From: Atkinsonella hypoxylon
Lineage: Eukaryota; Ascomycota; Sordariomycetes; Hypocreales; Clavicipitaceae
Reading direction: 5' to 3'
Assembly: GCA_000729835.1 (NCBI GenBank)
Contig: JFHB01000330.1
Span: 1 to 21,786, forward strand
DNA length: 21,786 nucleotides
The notes under the pieces were generated by a model that ran no database searches, was not told the DNA's origin, and saw nothing but the letters and a program-made list of their open reading frames with translations. Both the position numbers and the translations under genes were made by a program. Of the stretch, positions 9,801 to 17,612 are shown one piece after another (the first letter of the stretch is position 1; each line of letters opens with the position of its first letter).

Positions 9801-9867
9801 GTTTTCTAGTTTTAGATATAAAAAAGGTATAAATCAATTAGCTCCACATGTAGGTAATCTGATATAA
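6809..9867 (+). pseudogene. rpo: Phage-type single-subunit RNA polymerase of mitochondrial plasmid, broken and truncated
   Basis: A T7-like RNA polymerase would transcribe the plasmid. Pieces: ATG 6809 to TAA 7208-7210; a frame from about 7180 with in-frame stops at 7221-7223 and 7650-7652 reaching TAG 8088-8090; frames around 8075-8290 joined by two shifts, one beside a run of nine A (about 8262-8270); then a long open frame from about 8276 to TAA 9830-9832, with TGA as Trp. The last piece carries LPMRLPMISPP, then DSKGRLY...NYQSNDLAKA, then motif A LPIQLDASCNGFQHLALL (catalytic Asp codon 9371-9373), then motif B with Arg 9638, Lys 9650 and Tyr 9674 in the R-x3-K-x7-Y spacing of T7 polymerase. 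Motif C (HDS) is missing: a final shift leads to GINQLAPHVGNLI and TAA at 9865-9867. The gene is therefore inactive as it stands. Family assignment is firm; isolated frameshifts could be sequencing errors. Confidence 0.85.
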
Positions 9868-10604
9868 AATAACCTCTTTTAATATTTCGATGTTCTAATT
9901 TAAACTTACCTAACTCTTTCCCTAACCTTAGCGAGAATTTCCTATCCTCTCCTGATTAGATTTATTTGTTGTGAAATAAATTCGATTTATTGTGATGATA
10001 TTCCATGTGACATTTTCTACATGATTTGCTTAGGTTCTTAGAGTAGCGTAGCTTGAACATAGCGTACCAATACCCATCTATAAGTAATATCACTAATGAA
10101 TTGCTTAAATATAACAGTAATATTTACAAAGCTTTATTGAAATATAATTATCATAATTTTAAGTTAGAGATATTGTAATATTGTGAAAGTAGTAACTTAA
10201 TATAATTAGAACAATATTATATAGATTTGCTCTAATATATTAACATAAAGAGGTTCTACTTTAAACACACCACACAAAAGCTACAAATAAAAATATATAA
10301 ACCTATACCTGAAGCCCTGGTGAGATTCAAATTAGCTAAAGTACTATTCGCTAGCCGTTATAAATTTGTTGTCCTTAAATATCAACAAATAGGCTCGCGC
10401 TATGCGCAAGTCACGCTAGTACTAGTTGTTATTAATAAGAAGAATAATAAAACTAAATATCCTTCTATAGGTTTGTAGCTCTAAATTTAAATGTTACTCA
10501 TAATGTATTGTATGAATAATAATATATAATTAAAGGATACCTATTTAATAATAAAATTAATGAAAATAAAATATTAATGTTTAATACTACTATACATAGT
10601 ATGA
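9868..10604. other. Long non-coding stretch between rpo remnant and trnQ
   Basis: No gene seen on either strand. ATTTATTT / AAATAAAT at 9960-9981 and ATTTGTTG / CAACAAAT at 10364-10390 form 8-bp stems. GC-rich patches occur at about 10032-10070 (GTAGCGTAGC ... AGCGTACC) and 10392-10415 (GCTCGCGC ... GCGCAAG). It probably marks the right edge of the plasmid-derived block; no terminal inverted repeat partner was found by eye. Confidence 0.5.
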
Positions 10605-10677
10605 TATGCCGTAGTCTAACAGGTAGGACATAAATTTTTGGTATTTACTAGTAGGTGTTCGAATCACCTCGGCATAA
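10605..10677 (+). tRNA. trnQ: tRNA-Gln (UUG)
   Basis: A complete cloverleaf. Acceptor TATGCCG pairs with CGGCATA over 7 bp with discriminator A. The anticodon stem is TAAAT/ATTTA with loop TTTTGGT, placing TTG at positions 34-36. The T arm is AGGTG-TTCGAAT-CACCT. It reads CAA/CAG glutamine codons. It is the first gene after the plasmid-like block. Confidence 0.9.
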
Positions 10678-10724
10678 GAGGCAGGGCAAGCTCCACTATT
10701 GAATTAGCCTAGCGCAAGATATAA

Positions 10725-10800
10725 GGTAGATATAGCTCAATTCGGTAGAGTAACTATTTGTGGCATAGTCGGTTCCTGGTTCGATCCCAGGTATTTACCC
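10725..10800 (+). tRNA. trnH: tRNA-His (GUG)
   Basis: Acceptor GGTAGAT pairs with ATTTACC (one G-T), D arm GCTC/GAGT, anticodon stem ACTAT/ATAGT with loop TTGTGGC giving GTG, and T arm CCTGG-TTCGATC-CCAGG. The unpaired C at 10800 fits position 73 of tRNA-His; base 10724 is A, so the usual G at -1 would have to be added after transcription. Confidence 0.9.
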
Positions 10801-11709
10801 TAAATGCCTTTTTTTTTTTGCGTATAAAAAAAATGACAAATTTGCGCCTAGATCTTAATAGAATTCTAGGATTTACTTAGTTGAGTGTGTGTTTTCTTTT
10901 AACAGTTCATCACTTAAAAGTAAATTAGGTTGAAGCTAACTTAATGTCAGATACAAAGATCTTCTACATATTCTTCCAAATTATTTTGAACATAGTAGGA
11001 ATAATAAGTAAAAAAAGGAATAATTGTTGTGATTTTACCTTAAACTCCTTACTTTAATTAATAAAGTATTACCTCAATAGTTGCGCAGCTGCGCACATAT
11101 ATACTTTAAGAAAAAACGGTATTAATCAAAGAAAAATAACATTAAACTGCTAAGGGATAGCTTTAGTTTGCCCTATTTGTGTGATCTTCCATCAAGGATA
11201 GCTTGCGCAAACAAATTAAAAAACTGCACAATATATAATCAATATTATAGCTTCAATAAATTTGCTAAATATCCTAGGGGAGGATTCACTCCTTTACTCA
11301 CATAAGCTTTCCCATATACTATACCTTATAAAAATTTAGCTTTTGAAAATACTGTTATTATAATACATCCTGCCTGATAGACAGGGTTTGTTTCAGAAAA
11401 TGGTTCTTTTAAAATTCATATTAGAGAATGAAAATTACAAAAAATAGATAATCGTGTATCTTTGTAATTACTCAACATATTAAAAAGTTTTATAAATTAA
11501 TTTAGTGGTAAAACTTCTTAAATAATTACATTAAATATATATATATAAACATCCTAGAATTTGAATTCAATCTAAAGATTGAGTAAATATTCCTGAATAA
11601 AGTTCATTTGTGCTCCGCCGAAAATATACTTAACTAGAATAAAAATAGAAGAGCTTTCGCTTGCCCTGCAATATGCTCCGTCTACTAAATTCTAGTTATT
11701 ACTTTAAAA
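10801..11709. other. Long non-coding stretch with GC-rich palindromes
   Basis: No gene found between trnH and trnM. It contains a perfect 14-nt palindrome TGCGCAGCTGCGCA (11082-11095), a 13-mer TAGCTTGCGCAAA (11199-11211) that is one base off the 13-nt insert found in two endonuclease genes, a GGAG/CTCC hairpin near 11280, and a 10-bp inverted repeat (TAACTAGAAT 11631-11640 with ATTCTAGTTA 11689-11698) enclosing AGCTTTCGCTTGCC. The whole looks like an accumulation site for small GC-rich elements. Confidence 0.6.
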
Positions 11710-11781
11710 GCTTTAGTAGTTTAACGGTTAAAACCCCGACCTCATATGTTGGTAATGGAAGTTCGATTCTCCCCTAAAGCT
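11710..11781 (+). tRNA. trnM: tRNA-Met (CAU)
   Basis: Acceptor GCTTTAG pairs with CTAAAGC, T8 and A9 follow, the D arm is GTTT/AAAC, and the anticodon stem is CCGAC/GTTGG with loop CTCATAT giving CAT. The T arm GGAAG-TTCGATT-CTCCC has one A-C mismatch. The discriminator would be T. It could be the elongator or initiator form; the sequence does not settle it. It lies 46 bases before nad2. Confidence 0.85.
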
Positions 11782-11802
11782 AACCTTATTAATAGTAAGG
11801 TT
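11782..11802. promoter_or_regulatory. Hairpin between trnM and nad2
   Basis: AACCTTA (11782-11788) pairs with TAAGGTT (11796-11802), a 7-bp stem directly after the tRNA. It may help mark the processing boundary between the tRNA and the nad2 message. Confidence 0.4.
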
Positions 11803-11827
11803 GGATTTTTACAATATATATTTAACT

Positions 11828-12205
11828 ATGTTAATAACTTCAATTATAGCACTTTTACTTTCTAACGCCGTCAATTTAAGACGTGATATCTCTATTCTAT
11901 TTAATAGAATAGCTATGATTATATTAATGTATTGTATATTAAACGATATAACTTCTTTAAATGTAATTACTAATGGTTTAGCTTTACATGGAGGTTTATT
12001 GTTCATTACAAATATAACACAAACATTTCATATTTTTTTATTTTTAATAAGCATATTAGTTATTACTTTAACTAGTTTTTACCCTAGAAAAGTCTGAGTA
12101 TTAGAATACTCATCATTAAAAGATTTAATCTTTAATAATTTTGTTTATTATAATACAAAGATAATAAATAAAATGGGGGAACAATTTAAAATAATAGAAT
12201 ACCCT
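11828..12205 (+). CDS. nad2: NADH dehydrogenase subunit 2, exon 1
   Basis: nad2 is a core proton-pumping membrane subunit of respiratory complex I. Exon 1 starts at ATG 11828 (MLITSIIALLLSNAVNL) and ends after GAATACCCT, giving 126 codons. It encodes the N-terminal helices (GLALHGGLLFITNITQTFH). A TTG at 11801 lies upstream in frame, but ATG 11828 is preferred because it starts at the conserved N-terminus. TGA codons are Trp. Across four exons (11828-12205, 13565-13661, 16159-16232, 17613-18746) the lengths 378+97+74+1134 keep frame and give 560 aa, a normal fungal length. The exon 1 end was chosen so that the junction reads EYP-LVLLFIITGATF, as in other nad2 proteins. Confidence 0.92.
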
Positions 12206-13492
12206 AACAACAGTTTGGGAGACTGTAAAATTTATGGGGAAAAACTGCCAAATTCCGGGGAAGCCCTAAAGCTTTTGATACCAAATCTGGTTGAATTTTA
12301 CCGTGGTGGATGAATTAATTACTCATGTAAGGTAAGAAGTCAAAAGATGATTGAAAAAGAAATGGGTTATCGCGGATCTAAGTCAAATAAAGGTAACAAC
12401 TTATTTGTAAAAGAGCAACGAGTAGACGGTAGTTGCATAGAGTGAAAAAAAACTTGCCCTATGTTAAGGTGTACTCTTAGAGGGTTCGAAAGAATAACCT
12501 GAACTGGAATCCCTTCTAACCAAATTCTAAATAAACAACTATATTCAACTGTTAAAACTTCAAAAAATATTCTTGAATCTGAAATATATGCTAATAATGA
12601 AAAGATTTTTAGTGGATTAAACCCTTGATTTGTAACGGGATTTATAGACGGAGACGGTTCATTTTCTGTTTCTATTGCTAAAAAAAAATCAGGTACAGGA
12701 TGAAAGATTCAACCTATATTTTCTATAGGGTTAGATTCAAAAGATTTAGATCTTTTAGTCAAAATTCAAACTTATTTTAAAGCAGGTAAAATCTATACTA
12801 GTAAAAGAGGTGTAATTTATTACACTGTAAGTTCGATAAAAGATATAAAAAAATATATCTTACCACATTTTGACAAGTATCCTTTATTTTCTCTTAAATT
12901 AAAAGATTATTTAGTGTTTAAAGAGATAGTTTTTCTTATGGGGGAACATAACTCCTTATCAGGTGTATTAAAAATCTTTTCTTTAAGAGCTATTTTAAAC
13001 AAAGGACTACCCAAGACAATAAAAAATGAATTTCCAAATATAAATCCTGCTATTGTACCAGAGTTTAAAATATCTCGTGTCTTAAATCCTCATTGAATAT
13101 CTGGATTTATAACTGCAGAAGGGTCTTTCTTTATTTCTCTCTATCCTAATGAGAAAAGAAAAGTAGGATACGCTGTAAATCTAATATTTAGTTTAAGTCA
13201 ACACATTAAAGATCTAGAATTACTAAAATTAATTGTTAAGTACTTGGCTTGTGGTACAGTTAGAACACATAATTCTCGTGAATTAGCTGAAATAGTTCTA
13301 ACTAGATCAGCAGACATTAATCTAAAATTAATTCCTTTCTTGTCTAAATATACTCTTTCCGGAGTAAAGTTATTAGACTTCGAAAGATTTAAAAAAGCAT
13401 CTCTTTTAATAGAAAATAAAGTTCACTTAACTTCAGAGGGAATTGTATTAATAAGAGCAATTAAAGATACAATGTATAATCGAGAATTGTAA
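12206..13492 (+). CDS. LAGLIDADG homing endonuclease, in frame with nad2 exon 1
   Basis: With TGA as Trp the frame runs unbroken from nad2 exon 1 to TAA 13490-13492, adding about 428 codons. The first 130 codons overlap the ribozyme core and include the peptide blocks YRGSKS, VKEQRVDGS and LRCTLRGFER. The first LAGLIDADG-type motif is WFVTGFIDGDGSFSVSI (about 12632-12680) and the second is WISGFITAEGSFFISL (about 13094-13141). The second has Thr-Ala where most have Asp-Ala or Asp-Gly, but keeps the acidic Glu. The product is expected to be made as a fusion and cut out by proteolysis. It would cleave intronless nad2 and/or help splicing. No break is visible, so it may be active. Confidence 0.88.
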
Positions 13493-13564
13493 GGTTATAA
13501 TTCAAAATTGTAATCTTAAATTAAAAGTTTATTTAGAATTTATATGATAAATCCAGTTATAACG
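12206..13564 (+). other. Group I intron nad2-i1
   Basis: The intron follows a T at 12205 and ends with G at 13564, as group I introns do. The core lies at its 5' end: AACTGCCAAATTCCGGGG (near 12242-12260), a TTAATTACTCATG region near 12315 and an AGTCAAAAG region near 12338. Two other introns in this window share these blocks. An endonuclease ORF in frame with exon 1 overlaps the core. Confidence 0.85.
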
Positions 13565-13661
13565 TTAGTATTACTATTTATTATTACAGGTGCGACATTT
13601 TTAATGTCTACTAATGATTTAATTTCTATTTTTTTAGCTATAGAATTACAAAGCTATGGCT
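13565..13661 (+). CDS. nad2: NADH dehydrogenase subunit 2, exon 2
   Basis: This 97-base exon encodes LVLLFIITGATFLMSTNDLISIFLAIELQSYG plus the first base of the next Leu codon. The sequence is the strongly conserved nad2 segment with MSTNDLISIFLAIELQSYGLY. The 5' boundary follows G 13564 of intron 1. The 3' boundary precedes GTGCG, the usual start of group II introns. Confidence 0.9.
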
Positions 13662-13663
13662 GT

Positions 13664-16051
13664 GCGCCGAGCGAGGCGTATGTTGAAGAGGTATGAACTA
13701 TTGCAAAATTTTACATACTATCAGGTATATTTGGCCCTCTATGAGGATACCTGCCACGGGTAATCGTATGGATAACCGCTAACAACGACATCCACTACAT
13801 AGCAGATTACAAATGCGAAGATAAGACTGGGCTGCCCCAGACTGATATCGACGTAAGTGGGGATAGTCATGGACAGGATGACAAACTTGATACGTACAGA
13901 GTGGCCCAGCTTGGCCCGAATGTCATAAGCAGAATACAACGGCATTTGAAAGGGAAATTAAATGTTAGTGGAGGTAGACCATACTTCACCAATTGCCAAA
14001 AACCCAATACTCACTTTAATATAAAAGTATATCGTGCGCAAGGTCCTAAAACTATCACTCCAAACACATACATACCGCAACCTCGGGATCTAACCGCCTA
14101 TGGATATAATTTATATCTACTGCGGGGACGGAGCTTTCATAGTAGTAGCCTAACAGCTACAAAGGAAAGCAGTCGGAAATCGTCTATCTCAAATACACAT
14201 GACTCTAACATAAATGACACAGGATCTCTCAACCCTACCAAGGGCAGCGAAACTACAATGTCAGCTAGTTCGTGAGCTATGAGAGAATTGAACAAATATA
14301 TAAAACATAATAAAACGTATAACGGAATAATAAATATCCTGGCTAACCCTGAATTTCTAAGTATATGTTACGCAGAGATAAAGAGCAAACCAGGGAACAT
14401 GTCTAAAGGAATAAACGAGGAAACACTAGACGGAATCAACCAAGAATGATTCGCAAACATGGCCAATCAGATCAAATCAGGTAGATTCACATTCTCTCCT
14501 ACCAGAAGAGTAATGATACCTAAGCCAGGTAAAACTGAGCTTAGACCTCTAAGTGTTGGTAATCCGAGAGAGAAAATCATTCAGAAAGCAATTACTGTAC
14601 TTATGGAATTCATTTGAGAAAACAAATTCTCTGACAATTCCTACGGATTCAGACCTGGGAAATCTCTACACCAGGCCTTATTTCAACTGTATCGTAATGG
14701 ATCCTCGCACCAATGAGTCATCCAAGGGGATATATCTAAATGTTTTGATAAAATACCACATAACATCATTATGAAACGTATGGAAATTGTCACCACATGT
14801 GACAAGACTTTACAATTAATTCGAAAATCGTTAACTGCTGGCTTCATAGATCCTGCTACTAACGAACACATACGTCCCACCGAGGGTACCCCCCAAGGTA
14901 GCGTATTTAGTCCTCTTTTGGCGAACATAGTACTAGATGAACTGGATCAAAGCATTGAAAAGATCAGAACATCCTTTGAGTCAGGTAAGAAAAGATCTAG
15001 AAACAAGGAATATGATAAACTCACTTCGCAAATCCAGTATCTACAGAAATCCCTAGCCGGTTCTTCAGCCGTGAAGGAACTAGCAGATATAAGAAGATCC
15101 TTACCTAGCCTCAATCCTATGGACCCAAACTTCAAACGTCTAATGTATCTTAGATACGCGGACGACTTCGTGATATTAGTTACTGGTAGTATTGATGATG
15201 CTAAACATATTAAACATCTTGTAGCAGATATCCTTAAGAAGAAATGTGGACTAGAATTACATAAAGAGAAAACAACGATTACAGCTATTAAAGAAGGGTT
15301 CACCTTTCTAGGTGCTCATTGCATTAAAGTCACAGCTCATAAAGCTGGTCTTTCCAAGAGTAATCTAGGGAACCCCTCTAAATATAGAATGAGAATGAGA
15401 ATTGAGATACCTATCCACAGCCTTATCAGTAAGCTAAAAGTTAATAAATTCATAAGAATTGATCAACACAATATGCCCACGGCCACGGCAAGAAAGGATC
15501 TAATTAACTTCTCTCATCATGAAATAATCAGCTTCTACAATCAGCGTATCCAAGGGCTAACTTCTTTCTATAGCTTCGCAGCTAATCTAACAAGCCTTAG
15601 AAAGATCATAATGTTCTTACAACTATCATGTGCACTTACATTAGCCTTAAAATACAAATTAAGAACTAAGAAAAAGGCCTTCAACAAGTTTGGCAAAACA
15701 TTAGCCGACCCTAACACTGATACAAAGCTGATACTACCCTCGGATCTAAAAGTGAAGCACAAATATTATGGTGTCAGTAAAACTGCACCTGAGGACAATC
15801 TAAAAGCCTCGTGATTCAACAAAATCACTAAAACAAGCCTACACCAAAGATGTACGATATGTCAAACATCTGAAAAGATCGAGATGCATCACATCAGAAA
15901 GATCAAAGACGTTAGAGCCAAAATCCGAACAGGCAGTAGTACATACGCCCAATGGGTTGGTTCATATAAACGTAAACAGGTACCTTTGTGTTCATATCAT
16001 CATGATCTGTTACATAGACCTAAATTATTCTGACATGACAAAAATCCGTAA
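13664..16051 (+). CDS. Group II intron reverse transcriptase / maturase / HNH endonuclease
   Basis: The frame is continuous with nad2 exon 2 and open for about 796 codons to TAA 16049-16051, with several TGA as Trp. RT blocks are in order: RRVMIPKPGKTELRPLSVGNPREK (RT1, about 14506-14577, split here only for description), YGFRPGKSLHQAL (RT2), VIQGDISKCFDKIPHNII (RT3), EGTPQGSVFSPLLANI (RT4) and LRYADDFVILV (RT5, YADD codons 15155-15166). The maturase X domain includes GLTSFYSFAANLTSL. The C-terminus has CTIC...EMHHIRKIKD...PLCSYHHDLLH, the zinc/HNH endonuclease of mobile group II introns. All catalytic residues are present and no frameshift is seen. The protein should splice its intron and support retrohoming into nad2. 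Likely translated as a fusion with nad2 exons 1-2, after splicing of i1. Confidence 0.93.
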
Positions 16052-16092
16052 TTACAGTATATAACAACATATATCTGGAAGATACCGATGGA

Positions 16093-16126
16093 GAGCCGTA
16101 TGATGGGAAACTATCACGTACGGTTC
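16093..16126 (+). ncRNA. Group II intron domain 5
   Basis: GAGCCGTA (16093-16100) pairs with TACGGTTC (16119-16126). A two-base bulge precedes an inner 5-bp stem closed by a GAAA tetraloop. This 34-nt hairpin is the catalytic domain 5. Domain 6 follows as AGGG/CCCT, with an unpaired A near 16152 in the right place to be the branch point. Confidence 0.9.
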
Positions 16127-16158
16127 GGAGGGCAGGGTAACCATTCCACTGACCCTAC

Positions 16159-16232
16159 TATATATATTAAGTACTATATATAGAAACTCTGAATTGTCTA
16201 CTACAGGAGGTTTAATGTACTTCTTATTAGGT
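16159..16232 (+). CDS. nad2: NADH dehydrogenase subunit 2, exon 3
   Basis: A 74-base exon squeezed between the group II intron and the next group I intron. Completed by the last base of exon 2, it encodes LYILSTIYRNSELSTTGG and then LMYFLLG. It ends with T at 16232, as expected before a group I intron, and joins exon 4 as LLG-GLSSCFIVLG. Confidence 0.9.
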
Positions 16233-17039
16233 GGAAAATGATACAGTGAATCATTTTTAAGCTGCCTACAACAGCCAAACTCCGGGGACATCCTAAAGAT
16301 TTTGATACTAAGCTATAATTGAAAAATTATAAGCGGCTGAACTAATCACTCAGGTACAGTAATAAGTCAAAATATGAACGAAAGTGAAATGGACAATCGC
16401 GGATCTAAATCAGATAATTGTATATCTGTAAAAGAGCAACGAGTAGATGGTAGTTACGTAGAATCTAATATATTTTGACCTGACCGTCAAAATAGATCTA
16501 CGTTAAGGTGTACTCTAAAGGGTTTCGAAAGAAACTATCAAATCAGAATATTATCTAATCATTTAAATTTAAATAAGTATCATGCGTATTCAACAAAAGC
16601 CTTACATTCTAATCAGGAAGATTTAGATACGGCTGTAGTCCCTATTAATCCTTGAGCCTTAACAGGTTTTATAGACGGTGAGGGTAGTTTCATTATAGGT
16701 ATTTCAAAGAATAATAATAAGGTAGGATGGCAAGTAAAATTGGAATTTTGACTATCATTACATGAAGCGGATAAAGCCGTATTAGAAAATATTCAGAAAT
16801 ATTTAGGTGTAGGTTACATATTTAAAGATGAAACACACAAGATTTTTCATTACCGTATTGTATCAGCTCAAGATTTAAGTGTAATTTTGAATCATTTGTC
16901 ACAATATCCCTTAATCACTCAAAAATATGCAGATTATCTACTTTTTAAACAAGGGTATGACTTAGTAGTTAATAAAGAACATTTAACTACTAAAGGATTA
17001 CAACAGATAGTTGCATTAAAAGCTTCAATGAATAAAGGA

Positions 17040-17052
17040 TAGCTTGCGCACA
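17040..17052 (+). mobile_element. 13-nt GC-rich micro-insertion, copy A
   Basis: TAGCTTGCGCACA interrupts the endonuclease frame. Removing exactly 13 bases joins AATAAAGGA to GATAATTTG and restores NKG-DNLKEYF. The identical 13-mer occurs at 21574-21586 in an unrelated gene. The element type is inferred. Confidence 0.6.
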
Positions 17053-17156
17053 GATAATTTGAAGGAATATTTCCCTAATGTAGTAGGAGATATTAGACCT
17101 TTAGTTGTAAACCAACTTATACGTAATCCTCAATGGTTAGCTGGGTTTGCATCAGC

Positions 17157-17191
17157 CTCTGTCCCCGGACTCGGTGACGAGGCCGAGGGGC
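17157..17191 (+). mobile_element. 35-nt GC-rich hairpin insertion
   Basis: The insert lies between the alanine and glutamate codons of the second LAGLIDADG motif. CTCG (17170-17173) pairs with CGAG (17178-17181) around a GTGA loop (GNRA type). GG 17167-17168 pairs with CC 17183-17184, and CCCC 17163-17166 with GGGG 17187-17190. Exact ends are ambiguous by a few bases because flanking bases repeat. It resembles the GC clusters or double-hairpin elements known from other fungal mitochondria. Confidence 0.65.
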
Positions 17192-17612
17192 TGAGGGTTG
17201 TTTTTTTATAGGTATTAATAAGTCTACAACTACTAAAACCAAGGTTAATATACAACTGGAGTTTCAGATAACTCAGCACGTTAGAGATAAACTATTGATT
17301 CAAAGTTTAGTAGAATATTTAAACTGTGGTAGTCTACAAGAGGTTAATAATATTGTCAGGTACCGTGTAACCAAGTTTCAAGATCTTTCTGATAAAATAG
17401 TACTCTTCTTTAAAAAATATCTTGGTATAAAGTGTGAGAATTTTAAAGATTTTACCAAAGTGATTAATATAATGAAGGATAAAAAACACTTATCTTTTAA
17501 AGGGATTGAAGAAGTAAGAACAATCAAACAAGGGACAAATACAAAAAGATATAAAAGTATTTAAATTACAACTTATTTAAATTTATTTGAAAGATAAATC
17601 TGATAACTTATG

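Larger units (their letters stand above)
13662..16158 (+). other. Group II intron nad2-i2
   Basis: The intron begins GTGCGCC and ends with AC, the standard group II boundaries. Removing it joins GGCT to TATATATTA to give SYG-LYILSTIYRNSEL, a perfect nad2 continuation. Domain 5 is clear at 16093-16126 and domain 6 follows. Nearly all of the interior is an open RT ORF. Its base composition is visibly richer in GC than the flanking exons and neighbouring introns, suggesting a different or more recent origin. Length is 2497 bases. Confidence 0.92.
16233..17564 (+). pseudogene. LAGLIDADG homing endonuclease broken by two GC-rich insertions
   Basis: The ORF is in frame with nad2 exon 3 and open to TAG 17040-17042. 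It includes the first motif WALTGFIDGEGSFIIGI (about 16651-16701) after the core-encoded peptides NRGSKS, VKEQRVDGS and LRCTLKGFER. The TAG is the first codon of a 13-nt insert (17040-17052). Coding resumes one frame later as DNLKEYFPNVVGDIRP and reaches the second motif, WLAGFASA. There a 35-nt GC-rich hairpin (about 17157-17191) separates it from EGCFFIGINKS. The last part then runs open to TAA 17562-17564. The two inserts total 48 bases, so the distal frame equals the original one, but the TAG blocks normal translation. The protein was probably a two-motif endonuclease-maturase of about 430 aa, now inactive unless the inserts are skipped. Confidence 0.85.
16233..17612 (+). other. Group I intron nad2-i3
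   Basis: The intron follows T 16232 and ends with G 17612. It shares the core blocks of nad2-i1 and nad3-i1: CAAACTCCGGGGACATC near 16276, CTAATCACTCAGG near 16342, AATCGCGGATCTAA near 16396 and AAGAGCAACGAGTAGATGG near 16433. The ORF inside is interrupted by two GC-rich insertions. Confidence 0.85.

Noticed and set aside
12914..13492. Two separate short genes at the end of nad2-i1
   Set aside because: They are pieces of the same endonuclease frame, which continues from nad2 exon 1 through TGA (Trp) codons.
14553..14774. Short frame inside the group II intron
   Set aside because: It is a shadow of the RT ORF, which is open in another frame with all RT motifs over the same bases.
13739..15762. 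Several minus-strand frames of 60-120 aa opposite the RT ORF and exons
   Set aside because: No motifs, no plausible starts, and they lie wholly opposite strong plus-strand genes.
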